Notes under the pieces: generated by a model
What the model was told of the DNA's origin: nothing
Database searches by the model: none
Seen by the model: only the letters and a program-made list of their open reading frames with translations
Origin: Paracoccaceae bacterium
GTDB lineage: Bacteria > Pseudomonadota > Alphaproteobacteria > Rhodobacterales > Rhodobacteraceae
Direction: 5' to 3'
Assembly: GCA_030066905.1 (NCBI GenBank)
Contig: JASJAR010000009.1
Location: forward strand, 30,822 to 94,821
DNA length: 64,000 nucleotides
Program-made: the position numbers and the translations under genes
Shown: piece by piece, positions 55,496 through 63,620 of the stretch
Numbering within the stretch: position 1 is the first letter of the stretch
Layout of the letters: every line of letters starts with the position of its first letter

Positions 55496-56443
55496 ATGCC
55501 CCTTCTCAGGGTCAACGCGGAAGGTGGACGTCCCCTCTGCCAGGGCGGGGACCCAGCCGGCCCGGCGCTGAAGGCGGCGCTTGCCGCCCTCCCGCCCGGC
55601 GCTCCCGTCGTGCTGATGCTCCATGGCTATAAATACGACCCCGGAGACCGGCGCCGCTGCCCGCACCGGTCGATCTTTGCAGCCACCTCTTCGCCCAGCC
55701 TACGCCGCTGCCGGTCCTGGCCGCGCGCCATGGGGTTCGGCGGGGCCGACCGGGCCGAAGGGCTCTGCATCGCCTTCGGCTGGCGCGCGACCGGCACGAT
55801 TTGGCAGGCCGCCGCAGCCGCCGACGGCGCCGGGGCGGCTCTCGGCGCGTTGTTCGACGAGGTGACCCTGCGCACCGGACGGCCGGTCCATGTCCTGGCT
55901 CATTCCCTCGGCGCACGGGTCGCCCTGACCGGTCTGTCCGGTCTGCCCAGCGGCACAGTGGGGCGCATCGTGCTGCTGCACGGCGCCGAGTTCCGGTCCC
56001 GCGCGCGGGCTGCCCTGGCGACGCCGGCCGGCGCGGCGGCCGAAGTCTTCAACATCACCACCCGCGAGAACGACCTTTTCGACGGCCTCTTTCGCGCCTG
56101 CGTCGCGCCGCACCGGCCGCTCGACCCCGCGCTGTCGGCAGGTCTCGGAACGCACCGGGCCAACTGGCTCGACATCCGCATCGACGACGCGGCCTCACGG
56201 GCGGCACTGGCCGGGATCGGGTTCGACATCCCGGCCCCCGAGCGCCGCATCTGCCACTGGTCGGCCTATATGCGGCCGGGCATGTTCGACCTCCACCGGG
56301 CACTCCTGCGCGAACCCGCCGCCACGCCGCTGCCGGCCCTCGCAGCGCGCCTTCCCGACGGCGCGCGGCGCGGCGCGCTCGAAACCCTCCTGCGCCGGTT
56401 CAGACCGCCCCCCTTGCCAGGCCCCGCCCGCGTCCCATCATAG
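55496..56443 (+). CDS. Alpha/beta hydrolase
   Basis: A 315-residue soluble protein. VVLMLHGYKYDP supplies the oxyanion region, HVLAHSLGARVAL is the nucleophile elbow (GxSxG-like, AHSLGA), and a C-terminal histidine in RICHWSAYMRP or nearby may complete the triad. The start ATG 55496 has GTGGAG upstream. It is divergent from the SAM-II/metZ leader and 23 bases before the GST gene, probably cotranscribed with it. Substrate unknown. Confidence 0.82.
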   Translation: MPLLRVNAEGGRPLCQGGDPAGPALKAALAALPPGAPVVLMLHGYKYDPGDRRRCPHRSIFAATSSPSLRRCRSWPRAMGFGGADRAEGLCIAFGWRATGTIWQAAAAADGAGAALGALFDEVTLRTGRPVHVLAHSLGARVALTGLSGLPSGTVGRIVLLHGAEFRSRARAALATPAGAAAEVFNITTRENDLFDGLFRACVAPHRPLDPALSAGLGTHRANWLDIRIDDAASRAALAGIGFDIPAPERRICHWSAYMRPGMFDLHRALLREPAATPLPALAARLPDGARRGALETLLRRFRPPPLPGPARVPS

Positions 56444-56466
56444 CGGGGACAACGCAAGGAGGCCCC

Positions 56467-57180
56467 ATGGCACAGCCGATCGACCTATTCTTCTGGCCCA
56501 CCCCGAACGGGTACAAGATTTCCATCGCACTTGAGGAAATGGGGCTGCCCTATGAGGTCCGGCTCGTCGACATCGGTGCCGGCGATCAGTTCAGGCCGGA
56601 CTTTCTCGCGATATCGCCCAACAACCGGATGCCCGCCATCGTCGACCCCGAGGGGCCGGGCGGGGCGCCGATCTCGGTCTTCGAATCCGGGGCGATCCTA
56701 CAATATCTCGCCCGGAAGACCGGCCGGTTCTACGGCGAGGACGAGCGGTCCCGGGTCGCCGTGGAGGAATGGCTGATGTGGCAGATGGGCGGGGTCGGCC
56801 CGATGGCGGGCCAGAACCACCATTTCGTCAAGTACGCCCCCACGATGGACCCGCCACAGGTCCTGCCCTATGCGCAAGAGCGGTACCGGCGCGAAGTCGG
56901 GCGGCTCTACGGGGTTCTCGACAAACAGCTTCGGGGCAAGGACTTCGTGGCCGGGGATTACTCCATCGCCGACATGGCGCTCTACCCCTGGGTGCGCGGC
57001 TGGGAGCGCCAGGAGCAGAGCCTCGACGACAGGCCGGATCTCACCGCCTGGCTCGACAGGATGGCGGCGCGTCCCGCAGTCGGGCGCGGGCTCGCGGTGG
57101 CCAAGGACCATGCCGGCGGCGCGCCCTCGAACAAGGCGGCCCAGGACATTCTCTTCGGGAAGTTCGAAAAGACCGATTGA
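56467..57180 (+). CDS. Glutathione S-transferase family protein, Nu-class (YfcG-like)
   Basis: A 237-residue GST. N-terminal thioredoxin-like domain with FFWPTPNGYKISIALEE (the TPNG motif of Nu-class/YfcG and Ure2p-like enzymes), ISPNNRMPAIVD, and FESGAILQYLARKTG (glutathione gamma-glutamyl binding). C-terminal helical domain with FVAGDYSIADMALYPW. ATG 56467 has an ideal AAGGAGG. Nu-class enzymes often act as disulfide-bond reductases on glutathione conjugates. Confidence 0.93.
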   Translation: MAQPIDLFFWPTPNGYKISIALEEMGLPYEVRLVDIGAGDQFRPDFLAISPNNRMPAIVDPEGPGGAPISVFESGAILQYLARKTGRFYGEDERSRVAVEEWLMWQMGGVGPMAGQNHHFVKYAPTMDPPQVLPYAQERYRREVGRLYGVLDKQLRGKDFVAGDYSIADMALYPWVRGWERQEQSLDDRPDLTAWLDRMAARPAVGRGLAVAKDHAGGAPSNKAAQDILFGKFEKTD

Positions 57181-57263
57181 CCGGGAACCTGCGAGCCGGC
57201 GGAGGGGCTGTCAGCCCTCTCCCGGCCGCTTCCACGCGGCCGGGCCCCCCGACGGTATGTCGA

Positions 57264-57355
57264 CCAAGATGAAATCCCGGAGCGCCGCCAGGCCCCTTCA
57301 TCTTGGCAGAAAATACCGCGGGGGAGGCGCGGCACGCGCCGGGGGCGGAGCCCCC
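57264..57355. repeat. Intergenic repeat element with CCAAGATGAA inverted ends
   Basis: In the gap between the convergent GST and yciB genes, CCAAGATGAA (57264-57273) and TTCATCTTGG (57297-57306) are a perfect 10-bp inverted repeat. A GC-rich tract ending in GGGGGC-GGA-GCCCCC (57341-57355) follows. The order (TTCATCTTGG, AAATACC, GGGGGAGGCGCG, GGGGGC hairpin) resembles a dispersed intergenic repeat of Rhodobacteraceae. It could also terminate both genes. Confidence 0.6.
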
Positions 57356-57365
57356 ATAACGCCGG

Positions 57366-57968
57366 TCAGTCGTTTTCGGGCTCGATGACGTAAGGGTGCA
57401 AGGCCACGATCTGAATCCAGAGAAACGCGGTCAGGGCGAGGGGAAACCCGAAGGTCTCGATCTTGACCCAGGTGTCGGTCGACATCGTCCGCCAGACGAA
57501 TTCGTTGGCCGCCGCGAGCCCCGCACAGACAAGCGCCAGCCGCCGGGTCAGGATCATCCAGCCCGCCTCGCGCATCGGCAGAAATTCCGCCATCACCCAG
57601 GCGAGGTAGGACCGTCCCTGAAGCAACCCCACACCGAGAATGGCCGCGAAGGTGGCGTAGACCAGCGTCGTCTTCATCTTGAAGAACCGCTCGTCGTTGA
57701 ACCACACCGTCAGGCCGCCGAAGACCACCACCAGCACCGCGGTGAAGACCTGCATGCGGCTGAGTTTGCCGGTCAGCTTCCAGAGGATCGCGATCGACAA
57801 AAGCAGGATCGGGACGAAGGCGGCGGCGGCGACGATGAAGCCGTCATACTCCACCCCGCCCACCAGATAGGTCTCGTCGCGGACATAGAGATAGGCCGCG
57901 AAGAACAGCAGGGGCGGCCCGAGTTCGAGGGTCTGTTTCAGCGCGGGGTTGATCTTCTTTTCAGCCAT
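57366..57968 (-). CDS. yciB: Inner-membrane protein YciB (IspZ family)
   Basis: A 200-residue membrane protein with about six helices, of the intracellular septation protein A family. Motifs: LGPPLLFFAAY, FGGLTVWFNDERFFKMKTT (family hallmark), GLLQGRSYLAWVM, WRTMSTDTWVKIETFGFP. The start ATG is at 57968. Next upstream on the same strand are the EamA transporter, a GNAT gene and ftsY in a tight run. Confidence 0.94.
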   Translation of the reverse strand: MAEKKINPALKQTLELGPPLLFFAAYLYVRDETYLVGGVEYDGFIVAAAAFVPILLLSIAILWKLTGKLSRMQVFTAVLVVVFGGLTVWFNDERFFKMKTTLVYATFAAILGVGLLQGRSYLAWVMAEFLPMREAGWMILTRRLALVCAGLAAANEFVWRTMSTDTWVKIETFGFPLALTAFLWIQIVALHPYVIEPEND

Positions 57969-57976
57969 GTCTCACC

Positions 57977-58879
57977 TCATCCGCCCGTTTCAACTATCAC
58001 GGCACCGGCTGCGATCAACGCCATCAGGCCGAGCCGGCGCGGGCCGACGCGCTCGCCGAAGAAAATCCAGGCGATGAGAGCGGCGAAGACGACGGAGGTT
58101 TCGCGCAGCACCGCCGCCTCGCCGACCTTGTCGAGACGGGTCGCCAGAAGAATGGAGCCGAAGGAGAAGATCGCCACCACCGCGCCGGGCAGGCCCACCC
58201 GCACCATGGCCGAAAGTGTCGCCGGCCTGGCCGAGGCGGGCGGCGCGAGCCAGCGCAGAAGCGGCATCGAGAAACTGTCGAGAAGAAAGAACCACGCGAG
58301 GAAGGTGAAGGGGTCGGCGGTGGCGCGGATGCCGTAGGCGTCGTAGGTCGTGTAGAGGGCCACGAAAGCGCCGGTGAGCACCGCAAGGGCCAGCGCCCGC
58401 CGCAGGGTCTCGCGCTGGACCTCCTGAAAAACGAGGTTGTAGGCGCCGAGCCCGAGGATGCCCGCCATCAGCACCCCGACACCGACCCATTGCTGCGCGG
58501 TGAAATGCTCGTCGAAAAGGAGCGAGGCGCCGATCACCGTAAAGAACGGGCCCATCCCCCGCACCACCGGGTAGACGACCGTATAGGCCCCCGCCGTATA
58601 GGCCGCCGCCTGGGAGACCTTGTAGCCGAGATGGATCACCATCACACCGGCGAAGATCGGCCACATATGCGGCTCCGGCCATGGCACGACGAAAACCGCG
58701 AAGGGCAGCGCCATCAGACCGTAGGATACGTCGATGGAGGCACGCGCCGTCCAGGGGTCGAGACGCCCCTTCTGCATCGCGCCGAACACCGCGTGGAGCA
58801 ACGCGGCCAGCAGCGCCAGAGCGGCCGCCAGCGTCCGGCCCCCGTCGGTGCCTTCGAGGCCGACAAGCCAGGCGCTCAT
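57977..58879 (-). CDS. EamA-family (DMT) transporter
   Basis: A 300-residue membrane protein with about ten helices in two EamA repeats, of the drug/metabolite transporter superfamily. The start ATG 58879 overlaps the GNAT stop (ATGA); an upstream in-frame ATG would run into that gene. VYPVVRGMGPFFTVIGASLLF and RETSVVFAALIAWIFFGERVG are the equivalent helix pairs of each repeat. Substrate unknown. Confidence 0.9.
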   Translation of the reverse strand: MSAWLVGLEGTDGGRTLAAALALLAALLHAVFGAMQKGRLDPWTARASIDVSYGLMALPFAVFVVPWPEPHMWPIFAGVMVIHLGYKVSQAAAYTAGAYTVVYPVVRGMGPFFTVIGASLLFDEHFTAQQWVGVGVLMAGILGLGAYNLVFQEVQRETLRRALALAVLTGAFVALYTTYDAYGIRATADPFTFLAWFFLLDSFSMPLLRWLAPPASARPATLSAMVRVGLPGAVVAIFSFGSILLATRLDKVGEAAVLRETSVVFAALIAWIFFGERVGPRRLGLMALIAAGAVIVETGG

Positions 58880-59274
58880 CCGATATGGCGGCCCATGCCG
58901 GTGGCGAAGGCGAACCCTTCGGAGGCATAGAGCGCCTCGGCCCCGGGGTCGGCGATCAGCGACAGATAGCATGTCGCGGGCAATTCCCGGTCGCACCAGG
59001 CATTCAGGCGACGCACGATTTCGCGCCCGATGCCGCGCCGCTGATAGGCCGGATCGACGGCGATGTCGGTGACTTGCGCGAAACAGCCGCCGTCGCCGAC
59101 GATGCGTCCCATTCCCACAAGCGTGCCGCCATCGCGCACGGTCACCGCATGAAGGCTGCCTCGAAGGCCGATCCGTGCCGCCGCCAGGTCCCGCGCGCCC
59201 ATGCCGGTGAGTTCTCTCAGGGCGACGTATTCCTCAGCCGTGGGCGCGGCCCGTTCCGTCCAGACAAGGTTCAC
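58876..59274 (-). CDS. GNAT-family N-acetyltransferase
   Basis: A 132-residue transferase of compact GNAT type. FAQVTDIAVDPAYQRRGIGREIV is the acetyl-CoA-binding motif A, and YLSLIADPGAEALYASEGF is motif B. GTG 59274 overlaps the ftsY stop (GTGA) and its own stop overlaps the EamA start. Substrate unknown. Confidence 0.92.
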   Translation of the reverse strand: MNLVWTERAAPTAEEYVALRELTGMGARDLAAARIGLRGSLHAVTVRDGGTLVGMGRIVGDGGCFAQVTDIAVDPAYQRRGIGREIVRRLNAWCDRELPATCYLSLIADPGAEALYASEGFAFATGMGRHIG

Positions 59275-60602
59275 CCCTCGGCTCCGGTCAGCGCCTTTGC
59301 GAAATCCCCGGGATCGAACGGGGCCAGATCGTCGATCTGCTCGCCCACTCCGATGGCATGGATCGGCAGGCCGAACCTGTCGGCCAGGGCCACGAGCACG
59401 CCGCCGCGGGCGGTGCCGTCGAGCTTGGTCATCACGAGCCCCGAGACATCGGCGATCTTCTGGAAGATCTCCACCTGCGAGAGCGCGTTCTGGCCCGTGG
59501 TCGCATCGAGCACCAGAAGCGTGTTGTGGGGGGCATCGGGGTCGCGCTTGCCGATCACCCGGACGATCTTCTGAAGCTCCTCCATGAGGTCCTGGCGGTT
59601 CTGAAGCCGCCCCGCAGTGTCGATCATCAAAAGGTCCGCCCCCTCGGCTTCGGCCCGGGCCATCGCGTCAAAGGCGAGGCTTGCGGGGTCCGACCCGTCG
59701 GGTGCGGTCATCACCGGCACCCCGGCGCGCTCGCCCCAGACCTGAAGCTGTTCGACCGCGGCCGCGCGGAACGTGTCGCCCGCGGCGATCACCACCGACT
59801 TCCCGGCGGCGCGGAACTGGCTCGCGAGCTTGCCGATGGTCGTCGTCTTCCCCGATCCGTTGACGCCGACGACGAGCACGACCTGGGGTTTTTTCGCATA
59901 GAGCGGCATCGGCTTTGCCACCGGCTCCATGATCCGGGCGATCTCGTCGGCCAGAAATCCCTTGATCTCGGCGGTCGACACTTTCCTCCCCATCCGGCCC
60001 TCGGCGAGGTTCGCGGTGACGCGCATCGCCGTGTCGACCCCCATATCGGCGGTGATCAGGAGTTCTTCGAGGCTTTCGAGCATGTCGTCGTCGAGGGCGC
60101 GGCGCATGACCGGCTCGGCGGGTTTCCGGCCGAAAATCCGGCCCATGAAGCCCGGGCGTTCGGCGGTTTCCCCGACGACGACGCCGCCCATGACCTCGCC
60201 GGGCATATCGACCGGGATCTCGACGGGCGGCGCATCGGGCAGTTCGACCGGGCGCTCGGGAAGCTCCACCGGGTCGGGCGGCATCTCCTCGGGCGCGGGG
60301 GGCGGCGTTTCCTCGGGCAGGGTCGGCGCGGGACCTGGCTCGGGGGCGGGTTCGGGCTCGGCCGGTTCGGGGAGTTCCGGTTCGGGCGCAGGCTCCTCGG
60401 CCGGACCCGGCTCGGGGGCGGGTTCGGGGTGCGGCGGCAGGGGTTCGGGCTCCGGCTCCGGGGCAGGTTCCGGCGGCGTCGGGACCTCTTCGGGCTCCCC
60501 GGCTTCCAGCGCCCCACCCTCTTCGACAATCGCTTCGAGCCCCTCGTCGAGCTTCGACGAAGACTTAAAAAGCCGGTCCTTGAGTTTTCTGAAAAACGCC
60601 AC
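59271..60602 (-). CDS. ftsY: Signal recognition particle receptor FtsY
   Basis: A 443-residue SRP-GTPase that docks ribosome-SRP complexes at the membrane. The start is most likely GTG 60602 (AFFRKLKDRLFKSS) behind GGAGG. A long acidic Pro/Glu-rich linker (residues about 35-130) precedes the N domain. The G domain has GVNGSGKTTTIGKLA, DTFRAAAVEQL, DTAGRLQNRQDLM and TKLDGTARGG. It heads the run ftsY, GNAT, EamA, yciB. Confidence 0.96.
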   Translation of the reverse strand: MAFFRKLKDRLFKSSSKLDEGLEAIVEEGGALEAGEPEEVPTPPEPAPEPEPEPLPPHPEPAPEPGPAEEPAPEPELPEPAEPEPAPEPGPAPTLPEETPPPAPEEMPPDPVELPERPVELPDAPPVEIPVDMPGEVMGGVVVGETAERPGFMGRIFGRKPAEPVMRRALDDDMLESLEELLITADMGVDTAMRVTANLAEGRMGRKVSTAEIKGFLADEIARIMEPVAKPMPLYAKKPQVVLVVGVNGSGKTTTIGKLASQFRAAGKSVVIAAGDTFRAAAVEQLQVWGERAGVPVMTAPDGSDPASLAFDAMARAEAEGADLLMIDTAGRLQNRQDLMEELQKIVRVIGKRDPDAPHNTLLVLDATTGQNALSQVEIFQKIADVSGLVMTKLDGTARGGVLVALADRFGLPIHAIGVGEQIDDLAPFDPGDFAKALTGAEG

Positions 60603-60706
60603 GCGCGCCACCTCCGCCCTGCCACGTAATACCAGCGCGCGTCGGATGGAAGCCCGGGCAGTCTGCCGGCCGGGGTAGCGGCGGGGTCGAGGGCCGGCCG
60701 GCCCGG

Positions 60707-62398
60707 TCAGACCTCGTCGGGAAAATGCTTCATTGTCAGGCGGATCGGGTTCGGGGCGGCCTGTCCGAGCCCGCAGATCGAGGCGTCGGCCATGGCCTGG
60801 CAGAGCTCTTCGAGCAGCGCCCGGTCCCAGGTTTCCGCTTCCATCAGCTTCACCGCCTTCTCGCAACCAACCCGGCAGGGCGTGCATTGCCCGCAGCTTT
60901 CGTCCTCGAAAAACCTGAGCATGTTGAGCGCTGCGGCCTTCGCGCTGTCATGGTCGGAGAGCACCACGACGGCGGCCGAGCCGATGAAGGAGCCCAGGGG
61001 CTGAAGCGTGTCGAAATCGAGCGGCACGTTGTCGATGGAGGCCGGCAGGAGCCCCGAGGAGGGCCCGCCCGGCTGATAGGCCTTGAAGACATGGCCCTCG
61101 GCCATGCCGCCGGCGGCGTCGATGATGTCGGCGATCGTGGAGCCGGCGGGCAGAAGATAGACGCCTGGGGCGGCGACCCGGCCGGAGACGGAATAGCTCC
61201 GAAGCCCGGTCCGGCCGTTCCTTTCGGTGCCGCTCAGGACTTCCGGGCCCTCGCGGCAGATGCGCGCGACCCAGTGGAGGGTCTCGACGTTGTGAACGAG
61301 CGTCGGCCGGCCGAAGAGCCCGACCTCGGCGACATAGGGCGGGCGATGCCGGGGAAGGCCGCGCTTGCCCTCGATCGATTCGATCATCGCGCTTTCTTCG
61401 CCGCAGATATAGGCGCCCGCGCCCCGGCGCAGGTCGATATAGCCTTTATCCACAAGACCTGCGTCTTCCAGTGCTTTGATTTCGCGGCGCAAGATTTCCA
61501 GAACAGCGGGATATTCATCGCGCATGTAGATAAAGCAGGTTGCCGCTTCCACTGCCCAGGCGGCGATCAGCATGCCTTCGAGAAAAAGATGAGGATGGCG
61601 CTCTAAGTGCCAGCGATCTTTGAAGGTTCCGGGTTCGCCCTCATCGCCGTTTACGGCGAGATAGCGTGGCCCCGGCTCGGCCCGCACAAAGCGGGTTTTC
61701 TTGCCCGCCGGGAACCCGGCGCCGCCGAGACCCCGGAGACCGGCGTCAAGGACTTGGTCGAACTCTGCCTCCCAATCCCCTGATTTCCGTAAGCTTTCCA
61801 GCTTCTCATACCCGCCATCCGCGCGATAGGCGGCGAAACCCTGATAGTCAGGCAGATGCGTGTGGGTGTCGCCTGCCGCGATTGCCGCCTGTACCTTCTC
61901 GGGCGTGGCATGGTCGATGTGATTGTGGCCCAGTTCCAGCACGGGGGCCGTGTCGCAGCGGCCCATGCACGGGGCCCGGACGACCCGCACGTCGGCGGGG
62001 TCGAGCCCATCTTCCAGCGCGGCTTTCAGCGCCTGCGCGCCCGCCAGCTCGCAAGAGAGCGAGTCGCAGACCCGGATGGTCAGCGCGGGCGGCGGCGTCT
62101 CGCCTTCTTTCACCACGTCGAAATGGGCGTAGAAGCTGGCGACCTCGTACACCTCGGCCATGCTCAGCCGCATCTCTTCGGCCAGTGCGCGCAGGTGGGC
62201 GGCACTGAGGTGACCGTATGCGTCCTGAATCAGATGCAGGAATTCGATCAGCAGATCGCGGCGCCGCGGGCGGTCGCCCAACAGCGCACGCACCTGGTCC
62301 CAGGCCTGATCGTCAAGCTGGCGCCCTTTTGGCGTGACGCGACCCTTGCCGCGGCCCTTTTTCCAGACGCCTTTCTTGTCGGACTGATCCAGTGCCAT
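60707..62398 (-). CDS. Fused FdsG/FdsB-type NAD-linked formate dehydrogenase diaphorase
   Basis: A 563-residue fusion. The N-terminal NuoE/FdsG-like part (to about residue 160) holds a [2Fe-2S] site with Cys111, Cys116, Cys144 and Cys148. The NuoF/FdsB-like part follows with the FMN/NADH loops GLRGLGGAGFPAGKKT and GDEGEPGTFKDR, GAGAYICGEESAM, and the [4Fe-4S] motif SCGQCTPCR. It starts at ATG 62398 behind GGGAGG. Such fusions normally feed electrons from a molybdenum/tungsten formate dehydrogenase alpha subunit to NAD+, but no alpha subunit lies in either neighbour. The section near 61.43-61.83 kb uses AT-richer codons than the rest. Confidence 0.9.
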   Translation of the reverse strand: MALDQSDKKGVWKKGRGKGRVTPKGRQLDDQAWDQVRALLGDRPRRRDLLIEFLHLIQDAYGHLSAAHLRALAEEMRLSMAEVYEVASFYAHFDVVKEGETPPPALTIRVCDSLSCELAGAQALKAALEDGLDPADVRVVRAPCMGRCDTAPVLELGHNHIDHATPEKVQAAIAAGDTHTHLPDYQGFAAYRADGGYEKLESLRKSGDWEAEFDQVLDAGLRGLGGAGFPAGKKTRFVRAEPGPRYLAVNGDEGEPGTFKDRWHLERHPHLFLEGMLIAAWAVEAATCFIYMRDEYPAVLEILRREIKALEDAGLVDKGYIDLRRGAGAYICGEESAMIESIEGKRGLPRHRPPYVAEVGLFGRPTLVHNVETLHWVARICREGPEVLSGTERNGRTGLRSYSVSGRVAAPGVYLLPAGSTIADIIDAAGGMAEGHVFKAYQPGGPSSGLLPASIDNVPLDFDTLQPLGSFIGSAAVVVLSDHDSAKAAALNMLRFFEDESCGQCTPCRVGCEKAVKLMEAETWDRALLEELCQAMADASICGLGQAAPNPIRLTMKHFPDEV

Positions 62399-62581
62399 AG
62401 CGGGCCTCCCGTTTTGACGGACCATAGCGCGCGGGGCCTACCCCGTGCGCCCAAAAACGACATGGTTGCGCGGTTTTGCGCGATCGTTGGGGGCGGATCG
62501 GAACGTCCTGCGGCCTGTCGTCAACACAGTATACATGAATTGACGCTATTCCGCGCCCGGCAGCGTGCTAATCTGTAGCCC

Positions 62582-63613
62582 ATGATACGATTTGTGATCG
62601 CACCGTTTCTGCCGGTTGGTCTGCTGGTGGCCGCCTGCCTTCTCGGCGGGTGGTGGAGCGCGGCTGCTCTGATCAGCATCACCGCGCTGGTGATGGGGCT
62701 GGACCGGCTGCCCGGTCCGGCGGATTCGCCCGCAGGCACCGGACACGGGGTCAGCGTGGCGCTGGGTCTGGCGCATCTGGGGCTCCTGCCGCTGGGGGTC
62801 TGGTCGCTGACCCACGGTGCGGGTGGCGCGCAGGCCGGTGCGCTGGCGCTGGCGCTGGGTCTGTATTTTGGCCAGGTGTCGAATTCCAACGCGCATGAGC
62901 TGATCCACCGCGCCGGACGCTGGCCACGGCGGCTGGGCGTGGCGGTCTATGCGTCGCTGCTTTTTGGTCATCACGCCTCAGCCCACCGGCTGGTGCATCA
63001 CGTGCATGTGGCCACGCCCGACGATCCCAATTCAGCGCCGCTTGGGATGAGCTTCTGGCGCTTCTGGCCGCGTGCCTGGATCGGTTCGTTCCGCGCCGGC
63101 CTTGCGGCGGAGCGGCGGCGCGGGCGGGTGATGGCGACCTATGGGGTCTATGTCGGCGGCGCGGGTCTGGGCCTGATTATCGCTTATGTTATAGGATCTT
63201 GGCAGGCGGTGCTGATCTGGTTGGCGCTGGCCCTTTATGCGCAGATGCAGCTTTTGCTGTCGGATTATGTGCAGCATTACGGGCTGCGCCGCGCGCGCCG
63301 TCCCGATGGCGGCTACGCGCCCGCCGGACCCGAGCATAGCTGGAACGCGCCGCACTGGTATTCGTCGGCACTGATGCTGAACGCGCCACGCCATTCCGAT
63401 CATCACACCGCGCCTGCCCGCCCGTTCCCGGATCTGCGTCTGAATGCCGGCACGATGCCGATGCTGCCCCGGTCCCTGCCGGTGATGGGGGCGGCGGCGC
63501 TGGTGCCCCCGCTTTGGCGGCGGATGATGGACAGGCGAGCGGCGCGCTGGTCGGGCGAAACCCCGCCCGTGACATCGCGCGCGCTTGGCAGCGCCGAGGC
63601 GGGTCTGTCATAG
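62582..63613 (+). CDS. AlkB-type alkane 1-monooxygenase-like membrane di-iron enzyme
   Basis: A 343-residue integral membrane protein. The histidine boxes are complete: HELIH (105-109), HRLVHH (135-140), HSDHH (271-275), plus the HYG signature at 232-234. Six or so helices surround them, including an N-terminal pair. The family hydroxylates terminal carbons of alkanes or related chains using electrons from rubredoxin or ferredoxin; neither partner is adjacent. Leucine codon use is mostly CTG here, unlike most of the window, which favours CTC. Substrate range is not predictable. Confidence 0.92.
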   Translation: MIRFVIAPFLPVGLLVAACLLGGWWSAAALISITALVMGLDRLPGPADSPAGTGHGVSVALGLAHLGLLPLGVWSLTHGAGGAQAGALALALGLYFGQVSNSNAHELIHRAGRWPRRLGVAVYASLLFGHHASAHRLVHHVHVATPDDPNSAPLGMSFWRFWPRAWIGSFRAGLAAERRRGRVMATYGVYVGGAGLGLIIAYVIGSWQAVLIWLALALYAQMQLLLSDYVQHYGLRRARRPDGGYAPAGPEHSWNAPHWYSSALMLNAPRHSDHHTAPARPFPDLRLNAGTMPMLPRSLPVMGAAALVPPLWRRMMDRRAARWSGETPPVTSRALGSAEAGLS

Positions 63614-63620
63614 CTGGCGC

